DNA from: Saprospiraceae bacterium
Lineage (GTDB): Bacteria > Bacteroidota > Bacteroidia > Chitinophagales > Saprospiraceae
Assembly: GCA_016717105.1 (NCBI GenBank)
Contig: JADKGF010000012.1
Span: 95,572 to 159,571 of the forward strand
Direction of reading: 5' to 3'
Length of the DNA: 64,000 nucleotides
The first letter of the stretch is position 1. Every line of letters begins with the position of its first letter. Positions 17,501-28,313 of the stretch are shown one piece after another. The position numbers were made by a program, and so were the translations under genes. The notes below the pieces were generated by a model. It did not search any database. It worked only from the letters and a program-made list of their open reading frames with translations, and was not told the origin of the DNA.

Positions 17501-18646
17501 TTAAACCAAAGCCAAAGCCTGCTCCAAATCCTGAATTAAGTCTTCTACGTCTTCGATACCTACACTCAGCCTGATAAGCGAATCTGTAAGTCCAACTTTG
17601 AGTCTTTCTTCTCTCGGTATTGATCCGTGTGTCATACTTGCCGGATGGCCGATGAGCGACTCTACGCCACCAAGCGACTCTGCCAATGAGAAATAATGTG
17701 TATTGCTGAGTACAATTCTGGCACTTTCTTCATTGTTGGCCACAAGGTCAAAAGACACCATGCCACCGAACATTTTCATTTGTTTTTTGGCTACTTCATG
17801 TCCTGGATGGCTCGCAAATCCAGGATAATACACCTTGGATATTTTCGAGTGCGCTTGAAGATAATTAGCTATTTTTTCTGCATTTTGACATGCACGTTCT
17901 ACTCTGATATGCAATGTTTTTATTCCTCTCAGTATTAGGAAACAATCTTGTGGACCAGGTACTGCACCAACCGCATTTTGTAAAAATCTGATTTGCGCAG
18001 CGATTTCTGCATTTTTGGTCACTACTACACCATGGATGGCATCTGAGTGTCCACCAAGGTACTTTGTAGCCGAATGTACCACGATATCTGCACCAAGATC
18101 CAATGGATTTTGAAGATAAGGAGATGCGAATGTGTTATCCACACAAACCATGATATTTTTCCCTTTTACATGATCGCATACAGCCTTGATATCTATAATA
18201 TTGAGCATGGGATTGGTTGGTGTCTCTACCCAGATCATCTTAGTATTAACATTGATCAATGCATCCAACTTATTTATATCACCAATTCCTGCAAAATGAA
18301 ACTTTATTCCATACTTACCGAAAACCTTAGTCATGATCCTATACGATCCTCCATAAAGATCATCAGTGGCAATGACTTCGTCCCCAGGATTGAGGAGTTT
18401 CAATACACTGTCCATAGCTGCCAATCCACTACCAAAACAGATTGCATCTGTAGCATTTTCGAGTGCTGCCAGATTTTTTTCCAATACTGTTCTAGTTGGA
18501 TTTTGGGTACGTGCGTATTCATAACCTTTGTGGTCTCCCGGTGCTGCTTGTACATACGTTGACGTCTGATATATAGGTGTCATTATTGCGCCAGTGGATG
18601 GATCCGGCTCTATACCGGCATGTATAACTTTGGTTCCAAATTTCAT
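17501..18646 (-). CDS. Cystathionine gamma-synthase/lyase-type PLP enzyme
   Basis: Fold-type I PLP enzyme of the transsulfuration family, 381 residues and cytosolic. Seen in the sequence: YQTSTYVQ and YEYARTQNPTR (substrate and phosphate contacts), CFGSGLAAMDSVL, the PLP-binding Asp in VCVDNTFASPYLQ and the Schiff-base Lys in VVHSATKYLGGHSD. It would make or cleave cystathionine (MetB or CGL/MetC activity); the two activities cannot be told apart by eye. It stands alone, with a TAnnTTTG element about 45 bases upstream. Confidence 0.88.
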   Translation of the reverse strand: MKFGTKVIHAGIEPDPSTGAIMTPIYQTSTYVQAAPGDHKGYEYARTQNPTRTVLEKNLAALENATDAICFGSGLAAMDSVLKLLNPGDEVIATDDLYGGSYRIMTKVFGKYGIKFHFAGIGDINKLDALINVNTKMIWVETPTNPMLNIIDIKAVCDHVKGKNIMVCVDNTFASPYLQNPLDLGADIVVHSATKYLGGHSDAIHGVVVTKNAEIAAQIRFLQNAVGAVPGPQDCFLILRGIKTLHIRVERACQNAEKIANYLQAHSKISKVYYPGFASHPGHEVAKKQMKMFGGMVSFDLVANNEESARIVLSNTHYFSLAESLGGVESLIGHPASMTHGSIPREERLKVGLTDSLIRLSVGIEDVEDLIQDLEQALALV

Positions 18647-18688
18647 TGGTTTATTTTTAATTGCGAATAAGCGGATTAATTATTGCTG

Positions 18689-18696
18689 CAAAGGTA
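18689..18696 (-). promoter_or_regulatory. Promoter -7 element for the transsulfuration gene
   Basis: TACCTTTG on the minus strand matches TAnnTTTG, 43 bases before the start. No SAM-riboswitch-like structure was recognised in the short leader. Confidence 0.4.
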
Positions 18697-18784
18697 ATCA
18701 TTTAGGTTGGAATTTTTGATTTTCAACCAATTGTAGAATCATTAGGTAAGATAATATTGTAAACTATACTAAAGGCCAAAATCG

Positions 18785-19141
18785 TTACATTTCACCTATC
18801 TTAAAAGTCGGGTTGCCATCTTTTTGATAAAGAAAACCAAAATACTTAAATTGCAATGTGACAACATCAGCTGCAGTAGCCCCTGTATTACCTCCAGGCG
18901 TGACAACATATAGTTTTAGTTTTTGAATTTTCCCATCATCAAAAAATACAGAACTGCTATAGTCAATTTTGATTTCTTGTAAAGCTAGTTTTTGCGACAT
19001 AGCTTCAAGCTCAGCCTTTGTGGTCATATGTGAAACCTTCAAACTAGCAAATCCTTCAGATTGTATGAGTTCTGTAGGCAAATCCTTTGGCTGACAGCCC
19101 AAAATTAATATACTCATCATAGCAAATAATACATTCTTCAT
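18785..19141 (-). CDS. Hypothetical small lipoprotein
   Basis: A 118-residue protein with a lipoprotein signal (MKNVLFAMMSILILGC, lipobox LILGC). The mature part has a short helix (TKAELEAMSQKLALQEIK) followed by beta-rich sequence; no known domain was recognised. Nothing in the neighbourhood points to a role. Confidence 0.65.
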   Translation of the reverse strand: MKNVLFAMMSILILGCQPKDLPTELIQSEGFASLKVSHMTTKAELEAMSQKLALQEIKIDYSSSVFFDDGKIQKLKLYVVTPGGNTGATAADVVTLQFKYFGFLYQKDGNPTFKIGEM

Positions 19142-19780
19142 ATCTATCCTATGGGTTTTTAAATGATTTGTATTTTACAACTTAACAAAAATTTATAAAT
19201 AAGGTTAAATCTTTTAATTAATCTATGTTGTAAATTATCAAATTCAGGCTTCATTTCAAGGAAAATTTGGTATGATTAACTGTTCCTTATTCTGCGATCG
19301 ATATGATAAATAATGCAATTAAATCACTTTGCTGGTTTTTATTGTTGGTAGATTCATAATTTCCGAACAAAATTTTAAGTACTCTATAATACATCCTACA
19401 AATATAAATACATAAAAATTCAAAAATAATTTGATTTTTTCAGATATTCCATTTATATTTGCATAAGCTTTGAAGTTTAAATGAATACTTAACTTTATTT
19501 TTCTACAAAGCTGCTTTTTAAAATTATACCCACTCGTTGTAAATTTTTGAAAGGTAAAAAGAAATATTATATCCAACTTTAAAATATTTTTTTGAACCTA
19601 AAATGGGATTGTTTGATGTTTTCGGATATTTCCGAAAGCCTTGACATGATTCATATGCTTTGTTGCGGGCGCGACAAGGTGCTATATATCTATATCCATC
19701 GACCAAAAGTGGTTGGTGGCCAGTTCCTAGAAATTGTTCTATTCCACAACTTCCTCGATCATTCTAAAATCATTTGTGTT
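19142..19780. other. Long leader or spacer with promoter and hairpin
   Basis: About 640 very AT-rich bases. They contain a good Bacteroidota promoter on the plus strand (19430-19461) and a perfect 7-bp hairpin with 4-base loop (TTTCGGA 19620-19626, TCCGAAA 19631-19637). Short minus-strand open frames are present but have the composition of non-coding AT-rich DNA. Confidence 0.4.
19430..19461 (+). promoter_or_regulatory. Bacteroidota-type promoter (TTTG-N20-TATATTTG)
   Basis: TTTG at 19430-19433, a 20-base spacer and TATATTTG at 19454-19461 match the Bacteroidota -33/-7 consensus. The first likely start codon downstream is 19781, which would leave a leader of about 310 bases. Confidence 0.5.
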
Positions 19781-21418
19781 ATGGCTTTCAAAACTTGTAT
19801 TCTATCATTTATTACGGTTGTTTTACTTCATGTGGGTCTTGTGGGGCAAACTATAGGGAATTTTAAGCCCTTGCAGATAGAAGGACTAACTCCAAAGTGG
19901 ATACACTATTCCTTTGATTCTACCATCGTTGGGCACGAAATGATCAATCCCAGAGATGATGGTGCAGGTTTTGATGGCTACGGTCATGTTTATTTGCAGA
20001 TACCAGGTCCACCAATTATAAAGGATGGGTTTTGGTATAAGGTCAATAATACGGATTATGATGCAGATATCTCAGGTGGCCTGATAGAAAAAATAGATCT
20101 AAATACGGGCAAGAGAATATGGTATCGTACATTTGATAGGCGCACCCAATCATATAGAGAAAGTGTCCATCATGCAGAAATCATAGGAGATCAATTATGG
20201 GTATATACACTCAGGATTACAAGAGATGACCCAGTTCATCCCATTCCAGTTATTTCATTTTTTGAAGCTCCTGGTGTATTGAAAATAAGAAAATATGATC
20301 TCAAGACAGGTGACCTTACTGAAGTGAAAGAACCAAATATCGAGGATAAGAATGTAAGGGTTTTCCGTTCGGGTTTTAATAATGAAACCCTAATTCGACA
20401 GATCAATACGACAACATTGAGAACTGTCGAGCATAGAATGAATAAATCTGCTTTGGGAGGTTACATAGTGATAGATACCATTAATCATGATGGGATAAGG
20501 CAGAATCCTTCTGATACAATTTTTTCAAAATTTAGAACATACAATTGGGGACCATCTGTTTGGAACAGTAAATACAAATTGTGGATAGACCATGATGGTG
20601 CCTTATATTGGTTAGATTTTTATTGCCCAACAGAAAAATCGACAGACCAACCAGGTTGCTTTCTTAGGATATGGACTAAAGATGGAAAATATAGAGAGAT
20701 AGATCTGAGCCCATTAAACACTCTAAATGATATAAAAATTTGGGATTTTTTAGACTTAAAAAATGGAAAAATTTTATTATCAATTTACAGAAAAGACGAA
20801 ACTAGTAGATTTATTGTTATAGATGAGATGACAGGTCAAAGATATCAAGATGCATTAAATCCAGGAATCTTTTGAAGCACCATTGACTAATGATGGCTCT
20901 GTGCTTACTATGAATTATGACCGTGGAGATAAGGAAGGAGACAATATCTGGGCACTTGATTTTTTGCTTTAGACAATTTTGAGCATAAAAAAATTTCTAC
21001 TTTTAGGCTAAAGGATCCTGGATACTTCTTAGTTCCATCAAATGTCGCTCATTTGGCAAATGGCGATTTTTTGCTGTCATTCTTTTATACAGAAAGCTGG
21101 AAATCTACTTTTAAAGGCAGATTTATGACAGATATCAGAGTAAGTCCAGAAATGATCAACTTTGCCTCTGGTATCACTAACAAAAATCAGGCTGTTAAAT
21201 TTTTAATATCTCCAAATCCAGCTTCTTCAAATATATTATTGAAAAATATACCTATCTCTGATTCATATGTCATATATGGTATCAATGGTCAAATGGTAAA
21301 AACTGGTATTGTAAAGTCAGAAATAGATATTGAAAATTTTAGTCAAGGGTTGTATTTTATACATTTGATCAAAGACGATGTTATTGTAGGGTATTCTGGC
21401 CTGTTTGTAAAAATATAA
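19781..21418 (+). CDS. Secreted T9SS cargo protein, function unknown (frame-broken)
   Basis: The ATG at 19781 opens a signal peptide (MAFKTCILSFITVVLLHVGL), followed by a beta-rich region with repeated short Tyr/Trp/Gly segments that may form a propeller. The first frame ends at 20875 (ALNPGIF). The second frame continues as ESFEAPLTNDGSVLTMNYD to the T-run near 20960, and the third runs to 21418. The C-terminus is a type A T9SS sorting domain (FLISPNPASSNILLKNI, then YGINGQMVKTG and FSQGLYFIHL). With two one-base corrections it is one protein of about 545 residues, exported to the cell surface or medium by T9SS. No enzymatic motif was recognised. Confidence 0.7.
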
Positions 21419-21430
21419 AATCTTATCATC

Positions 21431-22135
21431 ATGCAAAAAATTTGGTTTACTTTAATGTTTAATTTAGCCATTTTTGGCTCAGTATATACTCAATTATTAC
21501 TTAAAAATGATACCATTAATTACCCAATATTTGATTTGAATGAATCCATAAGGATCGGAACAAAAGTGTACAATAAGACATCTAATACCATACCTTGGAA
21601 ATTTAAAATCAATAGGATAAGTGTACCTACTTTTGTTAGTTTTGATGCTTTTGATCTCAATCTTATTTATGCGCCTAATGTATCTTCATGTTCCATTTCG
21701 AGCACTATATCGATCAATCAGCACCTTTCAGGAGATAGTCTCGAAATTGGTTTCAAAAACTTTAAGTATTCTTCATTGGATAGTCTCATGGTTTTTTCAT
21801 ATGATATCTATACAGCACCCAAATGTGATAGTTTGTTAGCCAGATTTTATGTCAAAATTGATATGCTTTCATCTACCTACACTATGGATACTGATGAAAG
21901 TAACATATTTCCCAATCCTTTCTATGATCATTTAACAATATCCAATATCACGCCTGCCATCAAGCAAGTACATATCATTGACCTAATGGGAAATGTAGTC
22001 TATAAAAACAACATAGATGCAGCCACAGAAAACTTGCAGGTAGATGGTGCAAGTTGGCCATCGGGTTTGTATATCTTAAGCGGACGAGATTTTTTTGGCA
22101 ATGTGGTTAAAATAGATAAGTTATTAAAGCTTTAG
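21431..22135 (+). CDS. Secreted T9SS cargo protein, function unknown
   Basis: A 234-residue protein with a signal peptide (about residues 1-21), a beta-rich middle domain with two Cys, and a C-terminal type A T9SS sorting domain (NIFPNPFYDHLTISNI, VHIIDLMGNVVYKN, WPSGLYIL). It starts 12 bases after the preceding T9SS cargo gene, so the two are probably co-transcribed and may act together at the surface. No known catalytic domain was found. Confidence 0.75.
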   Translation: MQKIWFTLMFNLAIFGSVYTQLLLKNDTINYPIFDLNESIRIGTKVYNKTSNTIPWKFKINRISVPTFVSFDAFDLNLIYAPNVSSCSISSTISINQHLSGDSLEIGFKNFKYSSLDSLMVFSYDIYTAPKCDSLLARFYVKIDMLSSTYTMDTDESNIFPNPFYDHLTISNITPAIKQVHIIDLMGNVVYKNNIDAATENLQVDGASWPSGLYILSGRDFFGNVVKIDKLLKL

Positions 22136-22281
22136 CATGTTTTCTAAAAGTTTTTAAACTTCACTATTTAATTACGAGTGGTTTTTATATTCTTTTGAAA
22201 CGTACTAAGTAAAATAATATACAATTATAAGTTGGAATATTTAAAATCTACTGTACTTTTACAGTACAAAATCCATAATTA

Positions 22282-23727
22282 ATGAGATCGCTGAAATTAA
22301 TAATCATTTGTTGTTTTTATCTTGTATTTGCTAAAAGCCAGGAAGTCGTATCTGTCAGTCTGAAAGGTTCGCGGACAAAACAGCAGATTACTTCACTTTT
22401 TAGTCTCCCACTTATAAAATATGGTGCGAAATATTACCAGGTTTTGTACACTTCTACAGATGCAAAAGGTGCAAAAGATACACTTTCAGGGCTCCTTGTT
22501 GTCCCTGATAATTTAAATAATAAATATCCAAAACTTATATATCAACATGGTACATCAGATTGTAAAAAATGTGTACCATCTAATTACGGTACCTCTGGAG
22601 GAGAAGAAGGGCAACTTGGTTTGCTATTTGCAGGTTTAGGATATGTTTCATTATTGCCGGATTATGTAGGTATGGGTACAGGCAGAGGATTTCAGACTTA
22701 TGTGCATGATGCTACCACTATTAGCGCAACTGCTGATATGCTCGATGCTGTTTCTTCTTGGATAGGTCAAAATAATATTCTTACCAATGATCAGCTATTC
22801 ATTACAGGTTATTCTCAAGGTGGATATGCTGCCATGTCTTTTCACAGGTATATGGAGACCACAAAAGGTGCCTCATCTGTGACTGCAGCTGCCCATTTGT
22901 CAGGCCCTTATAGTTTGTCTGGGGCGATGAGAGACCTTATACTTAGTGAAACCGAATATAGTTACCCTGCATACATTCCCAATACCGTACTTGGTTTTAA
23001 TGAAGCATATGGTATTTACAATAATTTATCAGAGATTTTTAAACAAGAGTACATCGCTGATATCACTAAATATTATCAAGGAAGTATTGGTTTGGTAGAT
23101 TTGAATATTCGTTTAGCACAACTATTGAAGGCAAATACTGGGGCAATAGTAGGCGGACGAATGCTCAAAGATGATTTTTTAAATGAGATACGCACTAATC
23201 CAGATCATATTATAAATAAAATCCTAAAAGAAAATGATGTATATGACTGGAAGCCAGAAGCGCCAACACGAATATTTTATTGTAAAGCCGATGATCAGGT
23301 ACCTTATATAAATAGTATCATTGCCTACGACACAATGATTGTTAATGGTGCTTCTAAATTAGAAATTATGGATGTAAATTCGACTGCAAATCATGGTACA
23401 TGTTTTACGCCTGCGATGACCAATACTTTGCTATTTTTCCTTGGTTTTCAAAGTATAACGATCGACGTAGAAGATGGACTTACTGAACTTGCTTCATGGG
23501 CGATAGTTTCTAACCCAGTGGATGATGTGCTCCAAATAGTCAGCAAACAAAATAATTATTCAATTGCTATTCATGATATAAGTGGTAGAAATTTGATGAT
23601 GAGTCAAATATCAGAGACTATTGGTGACATTGATGTCAGCCATTTGAATGCTGGTATGTATTTCGTGACCTTTACTTCTCAAGATGGTAAAGCGCATGCT
23701 ACCAAAAAATTAATAGTTGCAAGATAG
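22282..23727 (+). CDS. Secreted alpha/beta hydrolase with T9SS sorting domain
   Basis: A 481-residue exported hydrolase. It has a signal peptide (about residues 1-19), an alpha/beta-hydrolase fold of the secretory-lipase/S9-like type with oxyanion region LIYQHGTSDC, and the nucleophile elbow TGYSQGGYAAM (Ser in GYSQG, about residue 176). The candidate acid is in YCKADDQVPY and the candidate His in NHGTCF. The last 75 residues form a type A T9SS domain (SNPVDDVLQIVS, AIHDISGRNLM, LNAGMYFVTF). An esterase or lipase acting outside the cell is inferred; the substrate is unknown. Confidence 0.8.
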   Translation: MRSLKLIIICCFYLVFAKSQEVVSVSLKGSRTKQQITSLFSLPLIKYGAKYYQVLYTSTDAKGAKDTLSGLLVVPDNLNNKYPKLIYQHGTSDCKKCVPSNYGTSGGEEGQLGLLFAGLGYVSLLPDYVGMGTGRGFQTYVHDATTISATADMLDAVSSWIGQNNILTNDQLFITGYSQGGYAAMSFHRYMETTKGASSVTAAAHLSGPYSLSGAMRDLILSETEYSYPAYIPNTVLGFNEAYGIYNNLSEIFKQEYIADITKYYQGSIGLVDLNIRLAQLLKANTGAIVGGRMLKDDFLNEIRTNPDHIINKILKENDVYDWKPEAPTRIFYCKADDQVPYINSIIAYDTMIVNGASKLEIMDVNSTANHGTCFTPAMTNTLLFFLGFQSITIDVEDGLTELASWAIVSNPVDDVLQIVSKQNNYSIAIHDISGRNLMMSQISETIGDIDVSHLNAGMYFVTFTSQDGKAHATKKLIVAR

Positions 23728-23737
23728 AATCCTATTC

Positions 23738-25743
23738 CTATTTTTTTATTGCCTTTTTTGAAGGTTTTGGTTTTGTGGTATTTGCCTTTTTCAGCTTTTA
23801 CTTTGACTGTCTTTATCTTATCAGGCACAGACGAGATGAGTCTATACACCGTAACCGAAAGTGGTGGCACATCTACTTCCAAGGTATGATTTCGACCATT
23901 CCATTCATTTTTACCGTTTTGGCAAGTTGTCTTGGTCCGATATCCGCTGCCCCAATATTTTGGATCATCAGAGTTGAAAATTAGTTCCCAAGTTTCTTTG
24001 CATATAATCCGATTTTATAATCGGCATGTGGTTGGATATTTAGATTGGTAACGATCATAAGCACGTCATTTTTGACATCAGACTTTCGCTGGGTGACTAG
24101 AATTGAATTGTTTCTATCTCCTGCATCGACCCATTCGAATCCTTCGCTACTAAAATTAAAATGATGAAGCGCCTTTTCTGATTTATAGAGATGATTGAGC
24201 GCTTTTACAACTTGATTGATACCTTGGTGTGAAGGATATTGCAGTAAATCCCAATCCAATTGCCATGTAAAATTCCATTCTGTATATGGTGCCATATCAT
24301 TGCCCATGAAAAGCAGTTTTGTGCCAGGATGCGTAAACATATAGCTATAAAGTGTTCGCAAATTTGCAAATTTCTGCCATTCATCACCACACATTTTGCC
24401 TATCATCGATGCCTTCCCATGGACCACTTCATCATGGGATAAGGCCAGCATAAAATTTTCTGAAAAGGCATACATTATACTAAAAGTGATGTCATTTTGG
24501 TGAAATTTGCGATACATAAACTCTCTTTTAAAATAGTCAATAGTATCGTGCATCCAACCCATCATCCACTTCATACCAAAACCCAATCCACCTGAAAACA
24601 GGCTTTTGAAACCATAGGATATGAAGTAGATTCTTCTGCAATGGTTTGAATACCAGGAAATGCGCCATAGACAGCTGTATTAAATTCTTGCAAAAATGAG
24701 ATTGCCTCTAGATTTTCTCTGCCACCATATTGATTAGGTTCCCATTCTCCTGCATTGCGCGAATAATCCAAATAGGCAATTGATGAAACCGCATCTACAC
24801 GCAAGCCATCTATATGGTATCGCTCCAACCAAAAAAAGGCATTTGATATTAGAAAACTCCTGATTTCAGCTCTTCCAAAATTGAAGATTAATGTGTTCCA
24901 ATCAGGATGAAAACCTTTACGTCTATCAGGGTGCTCATATACACATGATCCATCAAAAGTTGCCAAAGAAAAATCATCTGAAGGGAAATGTGCTGGTACC
25001 CAATCCATGATAACACCAATATCTGCCTGATGTAATTTATCTATCAAGTACATGAGTTCTTCAGGATCACCATATCTGCTTGTAGCAGCAAAGTATCCGG
25101 TGACCTGATAGCCCCAAGATGGTTCGTAGGGATGCTCTGCCAATGGTAAAAACTCAACATGCGTATATCCCATATCTTGCAAATAAGGAATAAGCTCTTC
25201 TGTCATCTCATTATAAGTGAGTGATCTGCTTTCTATCATGTTTCTTTTCCATGAACCAAAGTGCATCTCGTAAATCGAATGAGGCTGATTATGACCATTT
25301 TTAAAAGGACGATTTTTTATCCAATTTTCATCACGCCATTCATATTTTAGATCCCACACAACAGAACCTGATAATGGTGGCCTCTCGGCTTTGACTGCAT
25401 AAGGATCTGCCTTCATACGGATTCGTCCATAATTGTATGGAAAGATCTTATACTTATACACCATACCATGTCTGACACCAGGAATAAATCCTTCCCAAAT
25501 CCCCGATCCATCCCAACGACTGTGTAACATAAAGCCTTCATGACTCCATTGATTAAAATCACCAACCACAAACAACTTCTCAGCATTGGGTGCATATACT
25601 GCAAAGTAACAACCATCTACACCTTGTAATGTCATAGGATGCGATCCCATTTTATTATACAAATGATAATGTTTACCTGTTTTGAATAGTGAAATATCAA
25701 ATTCACTAAAAAGCGAATGGATAACAACTTTGGATGAATTCAT
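23738..25743 (-). CDS. glgB: 1,4-alpha-glucan branching enzyme (frame-broken)
   Basis: Creates alpha-1,6 branches in glycogen; cytosolic. The ATG at 25743 (MNSSKVV) is preferred over an upstream TTG. An N-terminal CBM48 domain (YFAVYAPNAEKLFVVGDFNQ) precedes the GH13 catalytic domain, with nucleophile block DGLRVDAVSSIAYLDYSR, IQTIAEEST for the acid, and LALSHDEVVHGK. The frame breaks near 24596 (between KACF and GGLGFGMKWMMGW) and near 23990. It breaks again at a T/A run near 23741, where a one-base correction gives a natural stop just before the convergent hydrolase gene. The C-terminal beta-domain ends LEVDVPPLSVTVYRLI plus a basic tail. The restored length of about 668 residues is normal. 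Confidence 0.88.
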
Positions 25744-25919
25744 GACAATTGCTTTGGCGAGCAATTTACGTCAGAAAATTGAAATTTACGCATTATTACC
25801 AAGTTTCATCAAGTAAAAAAATGGATTTCATTTTTCCAAAAGTGTTAAAACCAAGTTATTTAGTGTTTTAATAATTTCTTTTCTAATTCTTTAAAATAAT
25901 TTTGTTTAAAAAATATTTT

Positions 25920-26425
25920 ATGCAGTTTTCAAATTGATTTCAGCCAATATAATTTTATTATTAATTAGCGCAAATTTAAAATCCCAGACTAGCGCTGATA
26001 GTATAAGCCCAACATTTCCTAAAGTAATTTTTGTCAATAAATCTAACGAAATATTGTTATATTTTGATGAAAAAAGAAAAGCTTACGAAGTACCAAGTAA
26101 TGGATTTATTGAAGGACCTATTGATTTTGAAAAATATATTGATTCTCTGGCTTCAGATTTTGGAATTTCTTATGATTCAATAAAGTTGGGCATTCTTATA
26201 TTTATCCTAGTACATTTATCAGCCATATTTTATGGTTTATACCATTGGGTCGAACAATGTCAGTCCATTAGACCAGATTAGAAATAAACAATCAAGATCT
26301 ATCGTCGTGTTGAGGAAAAAAAAAATGTCTGGGCTGCTACTTTCGAAGAATATGGATATACCAATCCTGTGGATGAAAGTAAGATAAAATTTAAAATATT
26401 ATCTGATTTTAAGACGATCCATTAA
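25920..26425 (+). CDS. Hypothetical membrane protein (frame-broken)
   Basis: Three overlapping frames join into one protein: MQFSN from the ATG at 25920, then LISANIILLLISANLKSQTS (signal peptide) to 26281, then EEKKNVWAATFEEYGYTNPV to the TAA at 26423-26425. One predicted transmembrane helix (LGILIFILVHLSAIFYGLYH) lies in the middle. The restored length is about 168 residues. No family was recognised. The 3' end overlaps the convergent mrdA by about 17 bases. Confidence 0.45.
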
Positions 26426-28304
26426 AATCAAAGGACTTGCAATAAACTTTGTGGCGTCGTATTGACCAATCCTTTAAACATTTTTCCTGAAGATATTTTC
26501 TCGATGGTGCGATCGTTTTGTTAAGGTACTTTTCCATCAATAGACTAGATATAGGTGCAGCCCAATCTCCTCCCCAACCTGCATTTTCTACAAAAACTGC
26601 AATTGCGATTTTAGGATTATTCTTGGGCGCAAAACCAAAAAACACAGAGTGATCCTTGCCATGCGGATTTTGCGATGTACCTGTCTTACCACAAATATCT
26701 AGACCTTCTACATAAGCAACTCTTGCTGTACCACCTGTGACCACAGCTTCCAAACCATCTATCACTGGTCCAAAATATTTGGAATCGATTCTTACCCGCT
26801 TTTTCTCTTTATAAATAGAAGGTAAAGGAATTGGTTTACCGGAAACATAACTCTTTACAAAATGTGGTGTGATATAATATCCGCGGTTGGCTATAATAGT
26901 TGCTAGATTTGCCATCTGAACAGTAGTAAGTTCCATCTCGCCCTGACCAATACCTAAGGAAAGTACCCACATTGATTTCCAACCACCAGCTTCTTTTTTA
27001 TAGACCCTGTCATACCATTTTGAATCAGGAATTCTACCTTTGCCTTCATAACTATAATCTAAACCCAACTTACTTCCAAGGCCAAAATCCCTAAGATACG
27101 ACACTAATGTATCAAGGCCTCTACCTGGCTGTTTATTGCTATATTGGTCGAGAAAATCTTTTGTAATCTGAAGATAGTAGGTATTACATGAATGCTGTAT
27201 GGCCTCAGAAATATTGTTGATGTGTGCGTGGCTGTGACAACCCATTTTTTTGGTGGCACTTAGTCTGAATCCTCCAAAACAACTCATCCCACGCTGTGTC
27301 CATGTGACTCCTTTCTGCAAGGCAATGAGTGACAAAATAGGTTTGAATATCGAGCCTGGAGGATATTTATTGGTTACTGCCCTGTTGTTTAGTGGTCGAT
27401 TGATGGTATCATTAAGTAGGATACTCATATCTGTACTTCGGTTTTCGTGGAGACTTAGCATATTAGGATCATATGAAGGCGCACTCACCATAGCTAGGAT
27501 TTCTCCTGTTGATGGCTCTATAGCTACCAATCCACCACGTTTATTCATCATTAGACTATCTGCATAAGCTTGCAACTCAAGGTCGATACTGATCTTTATG
27601 TCTTCACCAGGTATAGCCATACTGTCCAATCTGCCTTTGTCATAGACACCAACTTGCCGACCTAGATTATCTTTAAGAATATACTGAATACCTTTGCCAC
27701 CACTTAATTCCTTTTCATAGGCGATTTCAAGTCCTGTTTTCCCGATAAAATCACCCATTACATATAGACCATCAAAATTTTCGATGATTTTTCTGTCCAC
27801 TTCTCCTAGATAGCCGAGAACGTGTGCAGCATTGGTGTGTGGATATCCTCTGATGCTACGCTCCTCTGGATAAAATCCTGGGAACTTATGCAAATGTTCT
27901 TGGAAAATAGCGAATTGTTCGGGGCTCACTTTTGACAAAAATATGAATGGGATAGATTTATGAAATTGACCATTCTTCCAATCCTTTTCTAGGTTTGTTA
28001 CGAAGGTTTCTTTATCAATGCCCAGTAGCGAACAAAACATCGTTGTGTCCATTTTTGGATTGATTTTGCGATATACAGCATAAATCACATAAATCGGCTT
28101 ATTGTACACCAAAGTTTTTCCAGTTCTATCATATATCAGCCCTCGCGAAGGATAAATCAAGCTTTTCTCTAATGTCGTTTTTTGTGCTTGCTCTTTATAT
28201 TTTGTAGAAAAAAGCTGTAGATATGCGGCACGCAATGTCAATATTAAGGATATTAACCCGATAAAGTAATAAATGATATATTTCCTTTCGGATAAATTTC
28301 TCAT
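26409..28304 (-). CDS. mrdA: Penicillin-binding protein 2 (elongasome transpeptidase)
   Basis: Cross-links peptidoglycan during cell elongation. The 631-residue protein has an N-terminal transmembrane anchor (about residues 9-28), a PBP dimerisation/pedestal domain (about 50-220), and a transpeptidase domain with GSIFKP (catalytic Ser of SxxK), SCNTYY (SxN) and KTGTSQ (KTG). It is the last gene of mreB-mreC-mreD-mrdA, starting 9 bases after mreD. rodA, which often follows mrdA in such operons, is absent here; the next gene is convergent. Confidence 0.93.
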   Translation of the reverse strand: MRNLSERKYIIYYFIGLISLILTLRAAYLQLFSTKYKEQAQKTTLEKSLIYPSRGLIYDRTGKTLVYNKPIYVIYAVYRKINPKMDTTMFCSLLGIDKETFVTNLEKDWKNGQFHKSIPFIFLSKVSPEQFAIFQEHLHKFPGFYPEERSIRGYPHTNAAHVLGYLGEVDRKIIENFDGLYVMGDFIGKTGLEIAYEKELSGGKGIQYILKDNLGRQVGVYDKGRLDSMAIPGEDIKISIDLELQAYADSLMMNKRGGLVAIEPSTGEILAMVSAPSYDPNMLSLHENRSTDMSILLNDTINRPLNNRAVTNKYPPGSIFKPILSLIALQKGVTWTQRGMSCFGGFRLSATKKMGCHSHAHINNISEAIQHSCNTYYLQITKDFLDQYSNKQPGRGLDTLVSYLRDFGLGSKLGLDYSYEGKGRIPDSKWYDRVYKKEAGGWKSMWVLSLGIGQGEMELTTVQMANLATIIANRGYYITPHFVKSYVSGKPIPLPSIYKEKKRVRIDSKYFGPVIDGLEAVVTGGTARVAYVEGLDICGKTGTSQNPHGKDHSVFFGFAPKNNPKIAIAVFVENAGWGGDWAAPISSLLMEKYLNKTIAPSRKYLQEKCLKDWSIRRHKVYCKSFDFNGSS

Positions 28305-28313
28305 TGATTCCTT

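Noticed and set aside
19319..19576. Minus-strand open frame of 85 codons in the spacer
   Set aside because: Composition is that of AT-rich non-coding DNA, with no ribosome-binding context or domain; it also crosses a good opposite-strand promoter.
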